A model generated the notes under the pieces. The model made no database searches. It was given only the letters and a program-made list of their open reading frames with translations, and had not been told where the DNA came from. Of a stretch of DNA of 64,000 bases, positions 63,053 through 64,000 are shown piece after piece. Numbering within the stretch: position 1 is the first letter of the stretch; each line of letters begins with the position of its first letter. A program made the position numbers and the translations under genes. Origin of the DNA: Sinorhizobium psoraleae (GTDB lineage Bacteria > Pseudomonadota > Alphaproteobacteria > Rhizobiales > Rhizobiaceae); assembly GCF_013283645.1 (NCBI RefSeq), contig NZ_JABEKV010000004.1, positions 672,889-736,888 of the forward strand, written 5' to 3'.

Positions 63053-63961
63053 ATGCTGAATTTCCGATCGCCAGAAACGAGGCCGCTCGTCAGCCTCAAC
63101 AACACCGGGGTCCGCCGAAACGGGCGATGGCTCGTGCGCGGCGTCGAGTTTTCGATCGGCCGCGGCGAGATCGTCACCCTCATCGGGCCGAACGGGTCGG
63201 GAAAATCGACGACGGCGAAGACGGCGATCGGCGTGCTGAAGCCGGACGAGGGATATGTCGAGCGGATCGGCGGGCTCAAGGTCGGTTATGTGCCGCAGAA
63301 GCTCGCGATCGACTGGACCTTGCCCTTGACAGTCGAGCGGCTGATGACGCTGACGGGTCCCTTGAAGGCACGCGAAATCGAGGAGGCGCTCGCCGCAACC
63401 GGCATGCTGCACATGGCGAAAGCGGAAGTGCAGCATCTTTCGGGGGGCGAGTTCCAGCGCGCGCTTCTTGCCCGCGCAATCGCCCGCAAGCCTGACCTGC
63501 TTGTTCTCGATGAGCCGGTCCAGGGCGTCGATTTCTCCGGCGAGATCGCGCTTTACGAACTCATCAAGCAGATCCGCAACCGCACCGGCTGCGGGATCCT
63601 GCTGATCTCGCATGATCTTCATATCGTCATGGCGGAAACCGACACGGTCGTCTGCCTCAATGGCCATGTCTGCTGCCGCGGCACGCCGCAAGCGGTGAGC
63701 CAGAGCCCGGAATATCTGAAGCTCTTCGGCCGGCGGGCAGCGGGCACGCTCGCGGTCTACAGCCACCATCACGACCATACGCACCTGCCGGACGGGCGCG
63801 TGCTGCATGCGGACGGCAGCATCACCGAAAGCTGCTTCCCGGGCGACGGTCATCATCACCATGAGGAAGGCGAGGACGTGCACGACCACGATCCGGACTG
63901 CGGCTGCGGCCATCACGCGCGGCTCCACGGCTACGAACAGCCGGAGAAGCGCGATGCTTGA
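63053..63961 (+). CDS. znuC: ZnuC, ATPase of the zinc importer
   Basis: 302 residues. Walker A GPNGSGKSTTAKT, signature LSGGEFQRALLARAI, Walker B DLLVLDEPVQGVDFSG, switch in LLISHDLHIV. The C-terminus is His-rich (YSHHHDHTH, HHHHEEGEDVHDHD, CGCGHH), typical of alphaproteobacterial ZnuC and probably a zinc sensor or store. Overlaps znuB by eight bases. Confidence 0.94.
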   Translation: MLNFRSPETRPLVSLNNTGVRRNGRWLVRGVEFSIGRGEIVTLIGPNGSGKSTTAKTAIGVLKPDEGYVERIGGLKVGYVPQKLAIDWTLPLTVERLMTLTGPLKAREIEEALAATGMLHMAKAEVQHLSGGEFQRALLARAIARKPDLLVLDEPVQGVDFSGEIALYELIKQIRNRTGCGILLISHDLHIVMAETDTVVCLNGHVCCRGTPQAVSQSPEYLKLFGRRAAGTLAVYSHHHDHTHLPDGRVLHADGSITESCFPGDGHHHHEEGEDVHDHDPDCGCGHHARLHGYEQPEKRDA

Positions 63962-64000
63962 CGATTTCTTCATCCGCGCACTCGTCGCCGGCATCGGCAT
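63954..64000 (+). CDS. znuB: ZnuB, zinc importer permease (5' end)
   Basis: Only the first 15 codons are present (MLDDFFIRALVAGIG), enough with the position after znuC and its overlap to call the membrane permease. The gene continues beyond the right edge. Confidence 0.85.
   Translation, partial: MLDDFFIRALVAGIG

Overview
The window looks like a piece of a Sinorhizobium/Ensifer-type (Rhizobiaceae) chromosome. The evidence is high GC, rhizobial palindromic intergenic repeats (RIME-like and GCTCTAGCACTTTGA-type), a fixGHIS cluster behind a FixK box, and the gene order gnd - LacI - sugar ABC importer - beta-mannosidase - TRAP transporter - znuACB. It falls into two halves.

Positions 1 to about 31,000 are the late half of an integrated P22-like (short-tailed) prophage. 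Conserved phage genes run left to right on the + strand: terminase large subunit, portal, scaffold, major capsid protein, head-tail adaptors, gp10-like stabilisation protein, an acetyltransferase-like gene, a fibre protein with an S74 chaperone tail, a repeat tail fibre, then the lysis genes (muramidase, overlapping i-spanin and lipoprotein o-spanin). No integrase, repressor or replication gene is seen, so these presumably lie to the left. The conserved genes are repeatedly interrupted by cargo: an opposite-strand nest of tiny membrane proteins; a putative polymorphic toxin with its immunity protein, an M20 amidohydrolase and several small exported or membrane proteins between portal and scaffold; an L,D-transpeptidase-like protein, a three-gene family of one exported domain and a tail lysozyme between capsid and adaptor; and a glycosyltransferase and a HigBA module before the lysis genes. 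Two cargo blocks end in hairpin terminators just before the next structural gene. Several prophage genes carry single lesions (terminase, fibre protein, one family member, a DUF3592-like gene), so the element may be decaying.

From about 31,100 to 34,000 are ordinary accessory genes: a lipoprotein, a 28-residue membrane protein, a VOC protein, an SRPBCC protein and an AraC regulator. An AGCS alanine/glycine symporter (minus strand) is divergent from fixGHIS, the maturation and copper-supply operon for cbb3 oxidase. It has a FixK-type box upstream but no fixNOQP next to it. Then come gnd and two small genes.

Positions 42,800-55,300 form a glycoside catabolic locus: a LacI regulator, divergent binding protein, two permeases, ATPase, GH2 beta-mannosidase, D-lyxose/mannose isomerase, TIM-barrel isomerase, Gfo/Idh/MocA dehydrogenase and an aldo/keto reductase. 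The simplest reading is import of beta-mannosides, release of mannose and its conversion to fructose. A TRAP transporter follows with the binding protein convergent to the two membrane subunits, then a GH43 beta-xylosidase, an RcnB-like protein, and the divergent znuA / znuCB zinc importer with two Zur-type palindromes between them. znuB runs off the right edge.
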